A stretch of DNA of 64,000 bases from JAWKTT01 sp041398965 (GTDB lineage Bacteria > Planctomycetota > Planctomycetia > Planctomycetales > Planctomycetaceae): NCBI GenBank assembly GCA_041398965.1, contig JAWKTT010000008.1, positions 1-64,000 on the forward strand, read 5' to 3'. Shown in pieces: positions 35,978 to 46,131 of the stretch. Position numbers and translations under genes: made by a program. Each line of letters begins with the position of its first letter. The first letter of the stretch is position 1. Below the pieces are notes generated by a model, which was not told where the DNA came from, did not search any database, and was given only the letters and a program-made list of their open reading frames with translations.

Positions 35978-38458
35978 ATGATGCGACTGACCGATCGCTG
36001 CGGTGCTCTGTGCGCCGCGTTCGTGCTATGTCTGTCGGCAACAACTCTGTTTGCTGCCGCACCACGCTTTTCGTCTGTGCTGCCCCGAGGGGTTCAGCGA
36101 GGGACGGAAGTCGAGCTGACTCTCACCGGGACGAGCCTCCAAGATGCCGAAGAGCTGATGCTCTACGATGCCGGGGTCGAAGTGCTGAGCTTGGAGCAGC
36201 CCGAGAAGGACGATCAGAAAGGTCGCATTCTGAAGGCGAAAATTCGTATCGCTGACAATTGCGAACTGGGGACACAGCGTCTTCGGGTGCGGACTCGGTC
36301 GGGCATCACAGAGATTCAGAATCTCTATGTCGGCGCACTCCCGGTTGTGGTCGAGGTTGAGCCGAATACCGACTTCGATAAGCCGCAGGTGATCTCGAAC
36401 AACGTCACAGTTCAGGGGCGAGTTGATCGGGAAGATGTGGACTTTTACGTCGTTGAAGCGAAGAAGGGCGAACGGCTGACCGCTGAAGTGTTCGGCATGC
36501 GACTCGGATTTTCTGATGGAGGAAATTCTTTCGACCCGTATGTCGCAATCCTGAATGAGCAACGGTTTGAGCTCTCGGCGAGCGATGATACGCCGTTGGT
36601 TTATCGGGATGCGGTGGCATCGATCATTGTTCCTGAGGATGGCAAGTATACGATTCAGATTCGCGATGCGGCCTATCAGGGGGATGGTCGGGCGGTGTAT
36701 CTGCTGAGTATCGGGCAGTATCCCCGTCCGCAAGCGGTGGTTCCGGCTGGCGGCAAACCGGGGGAAAAAGTCTCGGTCACGTTATTGGGTGATGTCTCTG
36801 GACCAATCGTCCGTGAGTACACGCTGCCCACCGTTCCGTCGGATCGCTTTGGTTTAGAAGTAGCTGATGAGCATGGCGTTTCGCCGTCTGCTCAGCCATT
36901 TCGGGTCAGTCCGTTGGATAATTTTATTGAGCAAGAGCCGAACAATAGCCGTGAGGTTGCCTCTGCCGGGGCTGCACCGGGTGCGTTCAATGGGGTGATT
37001 AGTGAACCTGGCGATGTCGACTACTTCCGCTTCAAGGCGACGAAGGGTCAGGTGATTGATGTGGATGTGTTCGCACGACGTTTGCGATCGCCACTGGATG
37101 CGGTGGTGAATGTGTATCGGGCCGACAATGGTCAGCGTCTGGGGGGGAACGATGACAGTCGTGGTCCCGATAGCTATGTTCGGGTGACTGCGCCAGAAGA
37201 GGCAGAATATGTGGTCGAGATTTCTGATCACCTCAAGCGTGGGGGTGAAACGTTTGCCTATCGGGTGGAAGTGTCGCCAGTCTCTCCCGGCGTGGAGGCT
37301 CAACCGGTTGATATCGCCCGGTATGTTCAGCCTGACTTCGTCATTCCGCAGGGGAGTGGTCGTGGGATGGTGGTGAACGTTCAACGTCGCGACTTTGGTG
37401 GCCCAGTGGCGTTTCGTTGTGAAGACTTACCCGCTGGCGTCCGGATTGAATGCCCCGAGGGATGGCGTGGTGGCGGAACGATGCCCGTCGTCTTCTATGC
37501 TGCTGACGATGCCCCGGTGGCCGGGAAGTATTGTCACGTCGTCGCCTATGCCGCAGACCCTTCGAAGCCAGAGTTGAAGGTGGAAGGGAACCTGATGCAG
37601 AAGCTGCTGATGACGCGGGGTCAAAACAATGATCGGGTCTGGGAAGAGGATCAGAACCGCGTGGCCATGGTGGTGTCCGAGCGTTTGCCGTTCAAGATTT
37701 GGATCGAGACCCCCAAGGTTCCGGTGGTGCAGGGTGGGTCGATGAACCTGATCGTGAAGTGTGAGAAGCAAGAGGGGTGGGACGAGGAAATCTCTCTGTT
37801 GATGTTGCAGAATCCTGCCGGGATCAATGCGAGTGGTTCTGTGAAGATCGCGAAAGGGGCGACCGAAGCGGCCATTCCGATTAACGCTGCCGGTAACGCT
37901 GCGGTTCAGGAGTCGATGATCGCGATTCGGGGACTGGCCAACGTTAATGGATCGGTCGAGTGTTGTACGCCGTTCGTTCCACTTCGGGTCGAAGAACAGT
38001 ATGTCACGCTGAAGTTTGCCCAGGGAGCCGTCGAGCAGGGAAAAGAGATCCAGTATCCAGTCGAAGTGGCACATAAGAAGGGATTTGAGGGGGAAGCGGA
38101 AGTCAAGTTGGTCGGTCTCCCCGCGAATGCGACAGCTGAGCCCTTGATGATGACCAAAGAGACTACATCGCTGGTCTTCACTGTGAAGGCGGCTGAGAAT
38201 ACTCCACCAGGGGTAACGAAGAACCTGTTCTGCACCGCATCGATTCAGGAAGCGGGAGAGACGGTACTGCACAACTTGGGGACGGGTGTCTTGCGAGTCG
38301 ATCAGCCGCTGCCTCCGAAGAAGGACGCCCCGGCCCCGACACCCATGCCGCAGCCCATGCCTGTCGTCAAAACGGAGGCCCCCCCTAAGCCGCTTTCCCG
38401 GTTGGAGATGCTCCGTCTGCAGCAACAAGAACGGGATGCCGCCGAGGCAAAGAAGTAA
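35978..38458 (+). CDS. secreted PPC-domain protein
   Basis: An 826-residue secreted protein: signal peptide to about residue 27, then an IPT/TIG-like domain (RFSSVLPRGVQRGTEVELTLTG, shortened), then two bacterial pre-peptidase C-terminal domains at about residues 125-240 (EVEPNTDFDKPQVI, DVDFYVVEAKKGERL) and 315-430 (EQEPNNSREVASAG, DVDYFRFKATKGQ). The rest is beta-rich and ends in a Pro-rich segment. Such proteins in planctomycetes accompany DUF1549/DUF1553 proteins and are thought to be part of the cell surface. The ATG has a second ATG before it; the first (35978) is used. It sits 140 bases after the DUF1501 gene. Confidence 0.85.
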   Translation: MMRLTDRCGALCAAFVLCLSATTLFAAAPRFSSVLPRGVQRGTEVELTLTGTSLQDAEELMLYDAGVEVLSLEQPEKDDQKGRILKAKIRIADNCELGTQRLRVRTRSGITEIQNLYVGALPVVVEVEPNTDFDKPQVISNNVTVQGRVDREDVDFYVVEAKKGERLTAEVFGMRLGFSDGGNSFDPYVAILNEQRFELSASDDTPLVYRDAVASIIVPEDGKYTIQIRDAAYQGDGRAVYLLSIGQYPRPQAVVPAGGKPGEKVSVTLLGDVSGPIVREYTLPTVPSDRFGLEVADEHGVSPSAQPFRVSPLDNFIEQEPNNSREVASAGAAPGAFNGVISEPGDVDYFRFKATKGQVIDVDVFARRLRSPLDAVVNVYRADNGQRLGGNDDSRGPDSYVRVTAPEEAEYVVEISDHLKRGGETFAYRVEVSPVSPGVEAQPVDIARYVQPDFVIPQGSGRGMVVNVQRRDFGGPVAFRCEDLPAGVRIECPEGWRGGGTMPVVFYAADDAPVAGKYCHVVAYAADPSKPELKVEGNLMQKLLMTRGQNNDRVWEEDQNRVAMVVSERLPFKIWIETPKVPVVQGGSMNLIVKCEKQEGWDEEISLLMLQNPAGINASGSVKIAKGATEAAIPINAAGNAAVQESMIAIRGLANVNGSVECCTPFVPLRVEEQYVTLKFAQGAVEQGKEIQYPVEVAHKKGFEGEAEVKLVGLPANATAEPLMMTKETTSLVFTVKAAENTPPGVTKNLFCTASIQEAGETVLHNLGTGVLRVDQPLPPKKDAPAPTPMPQPMPVVKTEAPPKPLSRLEMLRLQQQERDAAEAKK

Positions 38459-38644
38459 TTTGGGTGTTGATGGATTTGACCCGCGAACCACTCGTTCTTT
38501 GAGGTGAACAGTCGTCAATCGGTTGCTGTGAAGTGAGCAACATCTTGACAACCGCAGTGTGTTGAAGTGTTTCGATTTGAGAGATCACAATTCAGAGTTC
38601 GCTCCGCTTTTGGAGCAGTCTATTTGATTGAAGGAAACGGAATT

Positions 38645-41081
38645 ATGGCCATCAGGAATGCCCTGCTGTCCGGGTTGTTTGCACTCGCCGCCTCAACGAT
38701 GTTGGCATCGACTTCAGTCGCAGCCGAGTTGGCAGACTTGCGAGTCTTTCCTCCAGAAGTGTCGCTGACGACGAACCGCGATCAGCAAGCGGTCGTGGTT
38801 CAGGCGGTCTATGCGGACGGCATCACGCGCGATGTCACGATGCAGTCGCAATGGGCATTGTCGGAAGAGGGGGTTGTTCGTCGCGATGGCTTTACCTTGT
38901 ATCCCGCTCGTGATGGTGCAACACAGTTGACGGTCAGCTTCGAGGGGAAGTCTCAGACGATCCCCTGTACGGTGCAGAAGTCGGCTGAGTCCCGTGCGAT
39001 CAGCTTTAAGCTGGATGTGATGCCGGTCTTCATGAAGGCAGGGTGCAACACCGGGAGCTGTCATGGGGCTGCTCGCGGAAAGGATGGATTCCGTCTGTCG
39101 TTGTTCGGCTACGATCCCGACGGGGATCACTTCCGTCTCACTCGCGAACAACCGGGCCGGCGAGTTGACCTTGCCGTTCCGATGGCGAGCCTTTTGGTCG
39201 AGAAGTCGATTGGAGCAGTTCCGCACAGTGGCGGGAAGCGTTTTGAGGCCGACTCGAAGTTGAACCGCACACTGGTCGAATGGGTGGCTGCCGGGACTCC
39301 GGTTGACCCCGCCGATCAGCCCCGTTGTGAAGGACTTGAACTCTATCCGCGTCAAGGGGTGCTGGATGGGGAAGGCAACGCCAGCAGGTGGACGGTGGTG
39401 CCAAGTACAGGTGATAGGTCAACCGCGATGACGGATCCCTGCAGCATTCTTCAGCAACAACGACACGTCAGCGGCAATTACCAATGAAGGTTTGATTACA
39501 GCCGGTGCTCGGGGAGAGGCATACATCTTCGCCCGCTTCGACGTGTACACAGTTGGGTCTCAGTACATCACGATTCCGAAGGGTTTGCAGTATGAGCAGC
39601 AGCCTTTTAAGTCGGTAAACTATATTGACGATCTGGTTGCCGAGAAGCATAAGAAATTGCGTTTACATCCGTCTGGGTTGTGTAGCGATGAGGAGTTCTT
39701 GCGTCGGGTGACGGTCGACTTGGTGGGATTGTTGCCGACCGCTGATGAGTACGTCGCCTTCGTGGCCGACACCGATCCCGACAAGCGGACGAAGAAGGTC
39801 GATGAGCTTCTGGGGCGCAAGGAGTTTACCGAACAATGGGTCGCGAAGTGGGCCGAGTGGTTGATGATGCGGTCGAGCAATCAGGTGTCGCAGAAGTCGA
39901 TCGTGCTGTACTATCAATGGCTGGTGGATCAGGTCGGGAACAATGTTCCTCTCGATCAGATGGTGCAGAAGTTGCTGGGGTCTTCAGGGGGAACCTTTGC
40001 GAATCCGGCGACGAACTTCTACGAGATCGAGCGGGACCAGTTGAAGGTGGCCGAGAACGTCGCCCAGATGTTCATGGGGATGCGGATCCAGTGTGCCCAG
40101 TGTCATAACCATCCGTTCGACCGTTGGACTCAAGACGACTATTACAATTTCGCGTCGTTCTTTTCGCAGGTCGGTCGGAAGCAAGGGGAAGACTCTCGCG
40201 AACGGATCATCTTTAATGGAGGTGGGGGTGAAGTGAAGCATCCGGTGACCGGAGCGAATGCGGTTCCGGTTTACCTGGGTGGAGGAAAAGCCGAGATTAA
40301 GCCGGGGGATGACCGCCGGGTTCTCGTCGCGAAATGGCTCGCTTCTCCCGACAACCCATACTTCGCCAAGAACTTCGCGAACCGCATCTGGTCGCACTTC
40401 TTCGGCATGGGGATCATCGAACCTGTGGACGATGTCCGCATCTCGAATCCGCCGTCGAACCCGGAGTTGCTGGACACCTTGGCGACGAAATTCACCGAGT
40501 ACAACTACGACTTCAAGCGTCTCGTGCGGGATATCTGCGTCTCGGAGACGTACCAACGGACGACACGTCGCAACGAGTCGAACCAGACAGACGAGAAGAA
40601 CTTTGCCCATCAAACAGTTCGTCGCATTAAGGCCGAGTCGATGCTCGACATCATCAGCCAGGTGACAACCACCAAAGATAAGTTCAACGGTCTCCCCGTT
40701 GGTGCCCGGGCAGTGCAGATTGCGGATGGGGTCACCTCGAATTACTTCTTGACGACGTTTGGTCGAGCAACCCGCGAGACCGCTTGTTCGTGTGAAGTGA
40801 AGATGGAACCAACGTTGTCGCAGGCACTGCACCTGATGAACGGCGATACCGTCAACACGAAGATTCAGCAGGGTGGCATGATCCCGACCCTTATCAAAGA
40901 GGGGTTGACGCCGCAGCAAGCGTTAGAGCGACTGTACATCATCACCCTCTGCCGCAAGCCAACCGAAGAAGAGCAAGCCGCCTTCGCCCCGCTGTTCGCT
41001 GAGGGGGCCGATGTCAACAAGGGCCTGGAAGATGTCTTCTGGGCGTTGTTGAATAGCCGCGAGTTCTTGTTTAATCACTAA
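38645..41081 (+). pseudogene. DUF1549/DUF1553 (PSD1-type) protein with N-terminal CX4CH motif, frameshifted
   Basis: A signal peptide (residues 1-24) is followed by a Big2-like domain, then FMKAGCNTGSCHGAARGKDGF, compressed as GCNTGSCHG, a CX4CH site with Cys134, Cys139 and His140, which could bind haem. From about 39365 to 39450 the frame changes more than once; the expected text (KYSDGSTRDVT then AAFFSNNDTSAAITNEGLIT) is visible across frames with several single-base indels. From 39492 to 41081 the protein is again unbroken, with the DUF1549 domain (YIDDLVAEKHKKLRLHPSG and FLRRVTVDLVGLLPT) and DUF1553 (NFANRIWSHFFGMGIIEPVDD; SETYQRTTRRNESN). Total about 810 residues. ATG at 38645 follows GAAGGAAAC. 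Confidence 0.85.
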
Positions 41082-41185
41082 AAAAGCATTGATCTGGATC
41101 AGCACAGTATCCGGTGATTGTGCAAAGGGCGAAAAGCCTGCTGAGTTTGTCGTGTTGTTTGCGAAATGATTTGAGGAAGTTTGCG

Positions 41186-43153
41186 ATGCGTTATCTTTCG
41201 ATGCCATTCTCCGTTCGATGTCTGGGACTTGCTTTGGCCGTTGGGGGCGGGGTGGTTGCAGGGACCTCTTCTGCCGTGCTGGCGGACGATGCGAAGCCGA
41301 TGGCGAAGGTGACGTTCGAGGATCATGTCCTGCCAATCTTTCGGGCTCGTTGTGGTTCGTGTCATAACGCGAACGACAAGAAGGGGAGCTTGGTGGTCGA
41401 TGACTATGCTGCCTTGATGGCAGGGGGATCGTCGGGGACGGTTGTCGAAGGGGGAGATGCCGACTCGAGTTATTTGTGGGGACTCATTACCCATGAGTCC
41501 GAACCGAAGATGCCTCCCAATGGTGCAAAACTTCCCGATAACGAACTGGCAGTCATCAAGTCTTGGATCGAAGGGGGGCTGCTGAAGGATGCCGGGAGCA
41601 AGGCGAAACTGAGCGATAAGCCGAAGTTGTCAAAGGTGGAAATCGTCCCCGGACAACGTCCGGCCGACATCGCCATGCCCTTGGCTTATCTTGGTGATCC
41701 GACGACTGTCACGCAGTCGCGAAACGCCGTAACGGCTCTCGCGTGCAGTCCGTGGGCACCGCTGGTCGCCGTCTCGGGGCATCGTCAAATCGCCCTCTAC
41801 AACACACAAACCCTGCAACTGATGGGGGTTTTGCCGTTCCCGGAAGGTCAACCGGAAGTGCTTCGATTCAGCCGGACGGGGGATCTCCTTATGGTGGGCG
41901 GCGGGCGAGGGGGAGCGATGGGGAAGGTTGTCGTCTTTGATGTGAAGACCGGTGATCGGAAGGTCGAGGCGGGAGCCGAGTATGACTCGGTGCTGGGGGC
42001 TGACATCAGTCCCGATCAAACGATGATTGCCTTAGGGGGGCCAAAAAAGATGGTCCGGGTTTACTCGACCGTTACCGGGGAACTCCTCTACGAGAACAAG
42101 AAACATACCGATTGGGTCACTTCCGTTGCCTTCAGTCCTGATGGGGTGCTGCTGGCGACGGGCGATCGCTCGAATGGACTGGTTGTCTGGGAAGCCGTCA
42201 CCGGACGCATCTTCTACGACCTGCAAGGTCACAAAGGGATGATTACCGACATCAGTTGGCGACCCGACAGCAACGTGCTCGCGTCGAGTTGCGAAGATGG
42301 GAACATCAAGCTATGGGAGATGGAAAACGGCCGCGAGATCAAGAACTGGGGCGCTCATGGCGGGGGAGCGATGGCGGTTAACTTCACTCGGGAAGGGCAG
42401 TTGGTCTCGACCGGACGTGACAAAGTCACCCGCCTCTGGAACGGCGACGGTGCCAAGGTTCGTGACTTTGGCGGCATGACCGATATCGGGATGGAAGTCG
42501 CCTACGATGCCGAAACAAAACGAGTCTTCGGCGGCGACTGGACCGGTATCGTCCGTGTCTGGAACGCCGATGACGGAGCCGAACTTGGACAACTCGGGAC
42601 CAATCCTCCAACCCTTGCGATGCTGGTCGATTCGACCACTGCAAAACTTGCCGAAGCGAAAACCGCTGCTGAGGCGAAAGCGTCTCAAGTCGCTGCTCTG
42701 CAAAAACAGATGGCGGACAAACAAGCCGCTGCTGACAAAGCGGTTGCCGACTTCAACGTGATGACCGAAAAGGCGAAGCAACTCTCTGCCGCGAAAGTCA
42801 ACAGCGAGACGCAACTGAAAGAGCTGCAAACAGCGTTGGCCAAGGGGGCTGAATCGACGAAACAAGCGACTGCGTTGATGACGACCAGTCAGCAGAACGT
42901 GGCGAAAGCAGTCGCTGCTGTTGCTGCCGCGACGACGGTTCAGACACAAGCTCAAGGGGCGTTTGATAAGGCGAATGGCGAGAAGGGGACAGCTGAAGCC
43001 GCTCTGGTTGCAGCGATGAAGGCTCAAGCTGATGCTGTCGCCGCCGAGGCTGCCGCCAAGGGGGTTGTCGACGCCGGGGCCAAGGCTGTTGCCGACGCTG
43101 TCGCCGAAAAGGTCGCGACCGATGCCGTCGCCGTGGCCAAATCTGGTGGTTGA
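41186..43153 (+). CDS. planctomycete cytochrome c / WD40 fusion protein
   Basis: A signal peptide to about residue 32 is followed by a short cytochrome c domain (PSCyt1 type) with CGSCH (Cys56, Cys59, His60) and the distal PKMPPNGAKL. Next come WD40 repeats from about residue 170 to 480, e.g. VTSVAFSPDGVLLATGDRSN, ITDISWRPDSNVLASSCEDG and IKLWEMENGREIKNW. From about 490 the protein is Ala/Lys/Gln-rich coiled coil. The frame stops at 43153, but similar coiled-coil sequence goes on in other frames (see the next entry), so the real protein is longer. Electron transfer at the outer surface with a partner DUF1549 protein is inferred from context. Confidence 0.85.
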   Translation: MRYLSMPFSVRCLGLALAVGGGVVAGTSSAVLADDAKPMAKVTFEDHVLPIFRARCGSCHNANDKKGSLVVDDYAALMAGGSSGTVVEGGDADSSYLWGLITHESEPKMPPNGAKLPDNELAVIKSWIEGGLLKDAGSKAKLSDKPKLSKVEIVPGQRPADIAMPLAYLGDPTTVTQSRNAVTALACSPWAPLVAVSGHRQIALYNTQTLQLMGVLPFPEGQPEVLRFSRTGDLLMVGGGRGGAMGKVVVFDVKTGDRKVEAGAEYDSVLGADISPDQTMIALGGPKKMVRVYSTVTGELLYENKKHTDWVTSVAFSPDGVLLATGDRSNGLVVWEAVTGRIFYDLQGHKGMITDISWRPDSNVLASSCEDGNIKLWEMENGREIKNWGAHGGGAMAVNFTREGQLVSTGRDKVTRLWNGDGAKVRDFGGMTDIGMEVAYDAETKRVFGGDWTGIVRVWNADDGAELGQLGTNPPTLAMLVDSTTAKLAEAKTAAEAKASQVAALQKQMADKQAAADKAVADFNVMTEKAKQLSAAKVNSETQLKELQTALAKGAESTKQATALMTTSQQNVAKAVAAVAAATTVQTQAQGAFDKANGEKGTAEAALVAAMKAQADAVAAEAAAKGVVDAGAKAVADAVAEKVATDAVAVAKSGG

Positions 43154-43852
43154 TCAGGCACAGGCCGACGTCAAGAAGGCCAGCGAAGAACAGAAGGAAG
43201 TGGCCGAAAGCAGGCTGCCGCCGAGAAAGCCGTCGCCGAACTGACTCGTGTGACGGAAGTTGCCACCAAGCAACCGCCGCGAAGGTCGCCGTGAAGGAAA
43301 GCTCAAAGAACAACAGGCCGCACTCGTCAAGGCGACCGCACGCTGTGACGCAACTGCCGCCGCGATGACCGCCAGTCAGCAGGCGGTCGCTAAGGCTGCG
43401 CCGAGACCTCGGTGGCCGAACCGTACTGAAGCTCAAGGAAGGCCGCTGTTGAGAAAGCGAATGTCGAAAAGCGCGACCGCCGATTCTGCACGTCGAAGCG
43501 ACGAAGGTTCAGGCGGCCGCGGTTGCCGCCGAGGCAACCGCGAAGTCCGCCGCCGAACAGGGGGCCATGCCCTCGCCGACGCGGTCGCCGCCGAGAAGGC
43601 CGCAATCGCCGCTGCGGCTGTCGCGAAGACGACTGCCGACAAGCGAAGCGAAGCCGACGGACGATCAGCAGAAAGCCCTGCAAGCAGCCCAAAGGAAAGT
43701 TGCCACTGCGGCCGCCTGTTGCAATCGATTCAGTTGCAACTGGACACCTTGAAGCCTTATCAACAACTCCGCGACAGTCGCCGCACCAGCAGCGACCCAG
43801 AGATATCCTGGATTCAGGCACCGTTTGGAGTGGTCATCGGTCGAGCAAATAG
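43154..43852 (+). pseudogene. out-of-frame coiled-coil tail of the cytochrome-WD40 protein
   Basis: After the stop at 43153 the text AQADVKKASEEQKEVAES, AEKAVAELTRVTEVATK, AAMTASQQAVAKA, QGAMALADAVAAEKAAIAAA and DDQQKALQAAQRKVATA can be read across three frames, continuing the same Ala-rich coiled coil. About ten single-base losses or gains would be needed to join it. The end near 43852 is uncertain. Confidence 0.6.
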
Positions 43853-44002
43853 GCCCTTCCCCCGCTCGGCTTGCCAACTCTGTTCGCCGCCATCGCTGGG
43901 GAGAGGGGTTGAGGTGAGCGTGAGGACTCTGATGCAGCATCTTGTCGGGTTAACCTGTTCCCCCTTTGCGAAGCAATCGCCGCCGCCGCGCTCGACGCGG
44001 AC

Positions 44003-44494
44003 GTGAAGATCACCGTGGCCGAGAGTTGCACTTCAGGACTTGTCGCCGCAGAACTGGGGCGTGTTCCGGGGGCCTCCCGCTGGTTTTGTGGCTCCGCCGT
44101 TGTCTACCGTAATCAGACGAAAACCGACTGGCTGGGGGTGCCAAAGGAGTTGCTCGATGACCCCCAGATCGGCCCCGTCAGCGAACCTGTCGCGGCCGCC
44201 ATGTGCGAAGGTCTCCTCCGGCGAACCAGCGAAGCCAACTGGGCCTTCTCCATCACCGGCCACCTCGGCCCCAACGCCCCCGCCGGCCTCGATGGCATCC
44301 TCTTCATCGCCTCCCAACCCCGCAACGGTTCACCCACCATCCACCCCCACCAACTCCCTCCGCCAAGCCCCACCAGCGAACAACTCCCCCCCCTCCGCCA
44401 CCTCCGCCAACAAACCGCCACCAAACTCGTCCTGCAAACAATCCTAGAGGGGCTTTCCCGCAGGATCCGCTTGATACGGTCTACCGCCGAATGA
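44003..44494 (+). CDS. CinA C-terminal domain protein (nicotinamide-nucleotide amidase-like), 5' end uncertain
   Basis: The CinA-C/PncC fold: TVAESCTSGLVAAELGRVPGASRWFCGSAVVYRN contains the AESCTSG active-site motif (compressed here), then SITGHLGPNAPAGLDG. NMN deamidation for NAD recycling is the known role of this domain. The frame is open upstream to about 43912 and reads CEAIAAAALDADVK just before the GTG used here, which fits the family, but no start codon is present; an indel near the start is likely because the preceding sequence is error-rich. The C-terminal part is Pro/His-rich, which is unusual, and ends with RHLRQQTATKLVLQTILEGL shortened to the usual helix. Confidence 0.75.
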   Translation: MKITVAESCTSGLVAAELGRVPGASRWFCGSAVVYRNQTKTDWLGVPKELLDDPQIGPVSEPVAAAMCEGLLRRTSEANWAFSITGHLGPNAPAGLDGILFIASQPRNGSPTIHPHQLPPPSPTSEQLPPLRHLRQQTATKLVLQTILEGLSRRIRLIRSTAE

Positions 44495-44760
44495 ACGACT
44501 CGGTAGCCGACGCCCACATGCGAGCTGACCCGCATTTATACTTCGGTGTGGCTCAATGTCGAGCGATACAGGAGGATGACTTCCCGCTGGATCCCACAAA
44601 AACGTCGACGATCGCGATCACCCATCGCCACTCGAAAGTTCTCTCCGGGAGCTTTTCCATCGCGGCTCAGTTCCGTGAAGTCGGTTGAGTCGCTACACTC
44701 AAATCCGTTCAATGGATCGGAGCAAGAGGTATCGAAATTGGCGGAAGTGAAGTCGAGTAC

Positions 44761-46131
44761 GTGACCCCGTACAATTTTATCGATCTAACTGAGAAGGAGG
44801 TTCGCCTGATCGCGACGCCTCTTTTTCAGCGAATGCGCCGTATTCGTCAACTTGCACTCGCATCGCTTGTCTACCCCGGCGCGTTGCATACACGATTTGA
44901 TCATACTTTAGGCGTATGCCATGTCGCCGGGCTGATGGCACAATCGCTTGGCCTTGACGACGAGGAGCGGCGATTGGTGCGTCTTGCGGCACTTCTTCAT
45001 GACTTGGGACATGGCCCGTTCAGCCACGTTTCAGAACATGTCCTAGAGCTTTATGCAGATCGCGAGACTCTTCCTGCGAATCAAAAGAAGGAGAAGATTC
45101 ATGAACTCATCACCGCTCACTTGATAAATCACAACGAATGTATCGTGAAACTATTGGGGCAGAATGATTGCAGTCAGGTCGTCAAGTTGCTCTCCGAAGG
45201 GCATGGTCAGCCTGTGTTGAGGCAAATCGTTTCCGGTCCACTCGATGCGGACAAGCAAGACTACCTACTTCGAGACAGTCAGTTCTGCGGTGTTCAGTAT
45301 GGCATCTTTGATATTCACCAACTTCATCGGTCACTGACGCTGATTGGAAATCATGAGGAGAAAGAACTGGGCGTAGATTTGGACGGCGTACACGCATTGG
45401 AGCAATATGCACTCGCGAAGTACTACATGACCTTGAATGTGTATCGCCATCGCGTTCGTATCATCAGTGACCAGATGATCGTGCGCGCCATTTGCCTTGG
45501 CATTGATGTCGACCAAATTGAAGAGCTTCGTACTCTCTATTCCTATACAGGGGATCCTGCGTTTTTTGATAACTATGTGAACTGGGACGATGCTCGCCTT
45601 GCGATTCGCTTCTCAGAAGGCGATCATAAGAAATCCGCGTGTGGGGAAATGTTGTCTCGTTTGGAAGCAAGGCAATTACACAAACTCGTCTTTACGGCTC
45701 GTGCTCGCGACTTCGAGCCCGAAGTCGCGGAGACTCTTCTTGCCATCAGCAAACCAGCGTCGGCGAATCTCCGTAAAATCCTAGAGCAGGGGATTAGCGA
45801 AATTATAGGAGACTACTTCAAGAAGGTATCCAATGCGAATTACATCATCGTGCATGGATTCGACGTGAAGTCTGTGAAGACATCCTCGCGTAACGACGAG
45901 GCGGGTATCATGATTAGCGGAGGAAACGGACCAAGACCATTCGAGGAAGAGTCCACTCTGTTCGCCTCCATAAACGAGCAATATGCCGACGGCTTCGTTG
46001 AAGTCTATGCACCTATCGAATGGGATTCCCGCGCCCAAAGACAGAAAGCCCGGCGCGAACTTAAGCATACGATCCATGATGCGTTGAGTAGTGGTGCCAA
46101 GGACCACAATTCATCCCAGGGAGGACAGTGA
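44761..46131 (+). CDS. HD-domain phosphohydrolase (SAMHD1/YwfO-like)
   Basis: A 456-residue protein of the HD phosphohydrolase group that includes SAMHD1 and bacterial dNTPases. Metal ligands are clear: His48 in HTRFDHTLG, His80-Asp81 in LLHDLGHGPFSHV, and Asp164 in DADKQDYLLRD, all in the SAMHD1 order. Substrate may be dNTPs or another nucleotide. It starts at GTG with GGCGGAAG upstream; relatives begin a few residues earlier, and the frame is open back to 44689 without a start codon. Sampled sequence has about 48% G+C, lower than neighbours, which suggests recent arrival. The stop codon overlaps the ATG of the next gene by one base (TGATG). The pair looks like one functional unit. Confidence 0.88.
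   Translation: MTPYNFIDLTEKEVRLIATPLFQRMRRIRQLALASLVYPGALHTRFDHTLGVCHVAGLMAQSLGLDDEERRLVRLAALLHDLGHGPFSHVSEHVLELYADRETLPANQKKEKIHELITAHLINHNECIVKLLGQNDCSQVVKLLSEGHGQPVLRQIVSGPLDADKQDYLLRDSQFCGVQYGIFDIHQLHRSLTLIGNHEEKELGVDLDGVHALEQYALAKYYMTLNVYRHRVRIISDQMIVRAICLGIDVDQIEELRTLYSYTGDPAFFDNYVNWDDARLAIRFSEGDHKKSACGEMLSRLEARQLHKLVFTARARDFEPEVAETLLAISKPASANLRKILEQGISEIIGDYFKKVSNANYIIVHGFDVKSVKTSSRNDEAGIMISGGNGPRPFEEESTLFASINEQYADGFVEVYAPIEWDSRAQRQKARRELKHTIHDALSSGAKDHNSSQGGQ

Noticed and set aside
44546..44764. A small frame overlapping the start of the HD gene
   Set aside because: It is Arg/Ser-rich with no motif; the frame of the HD protein itself is open through the same stretch.
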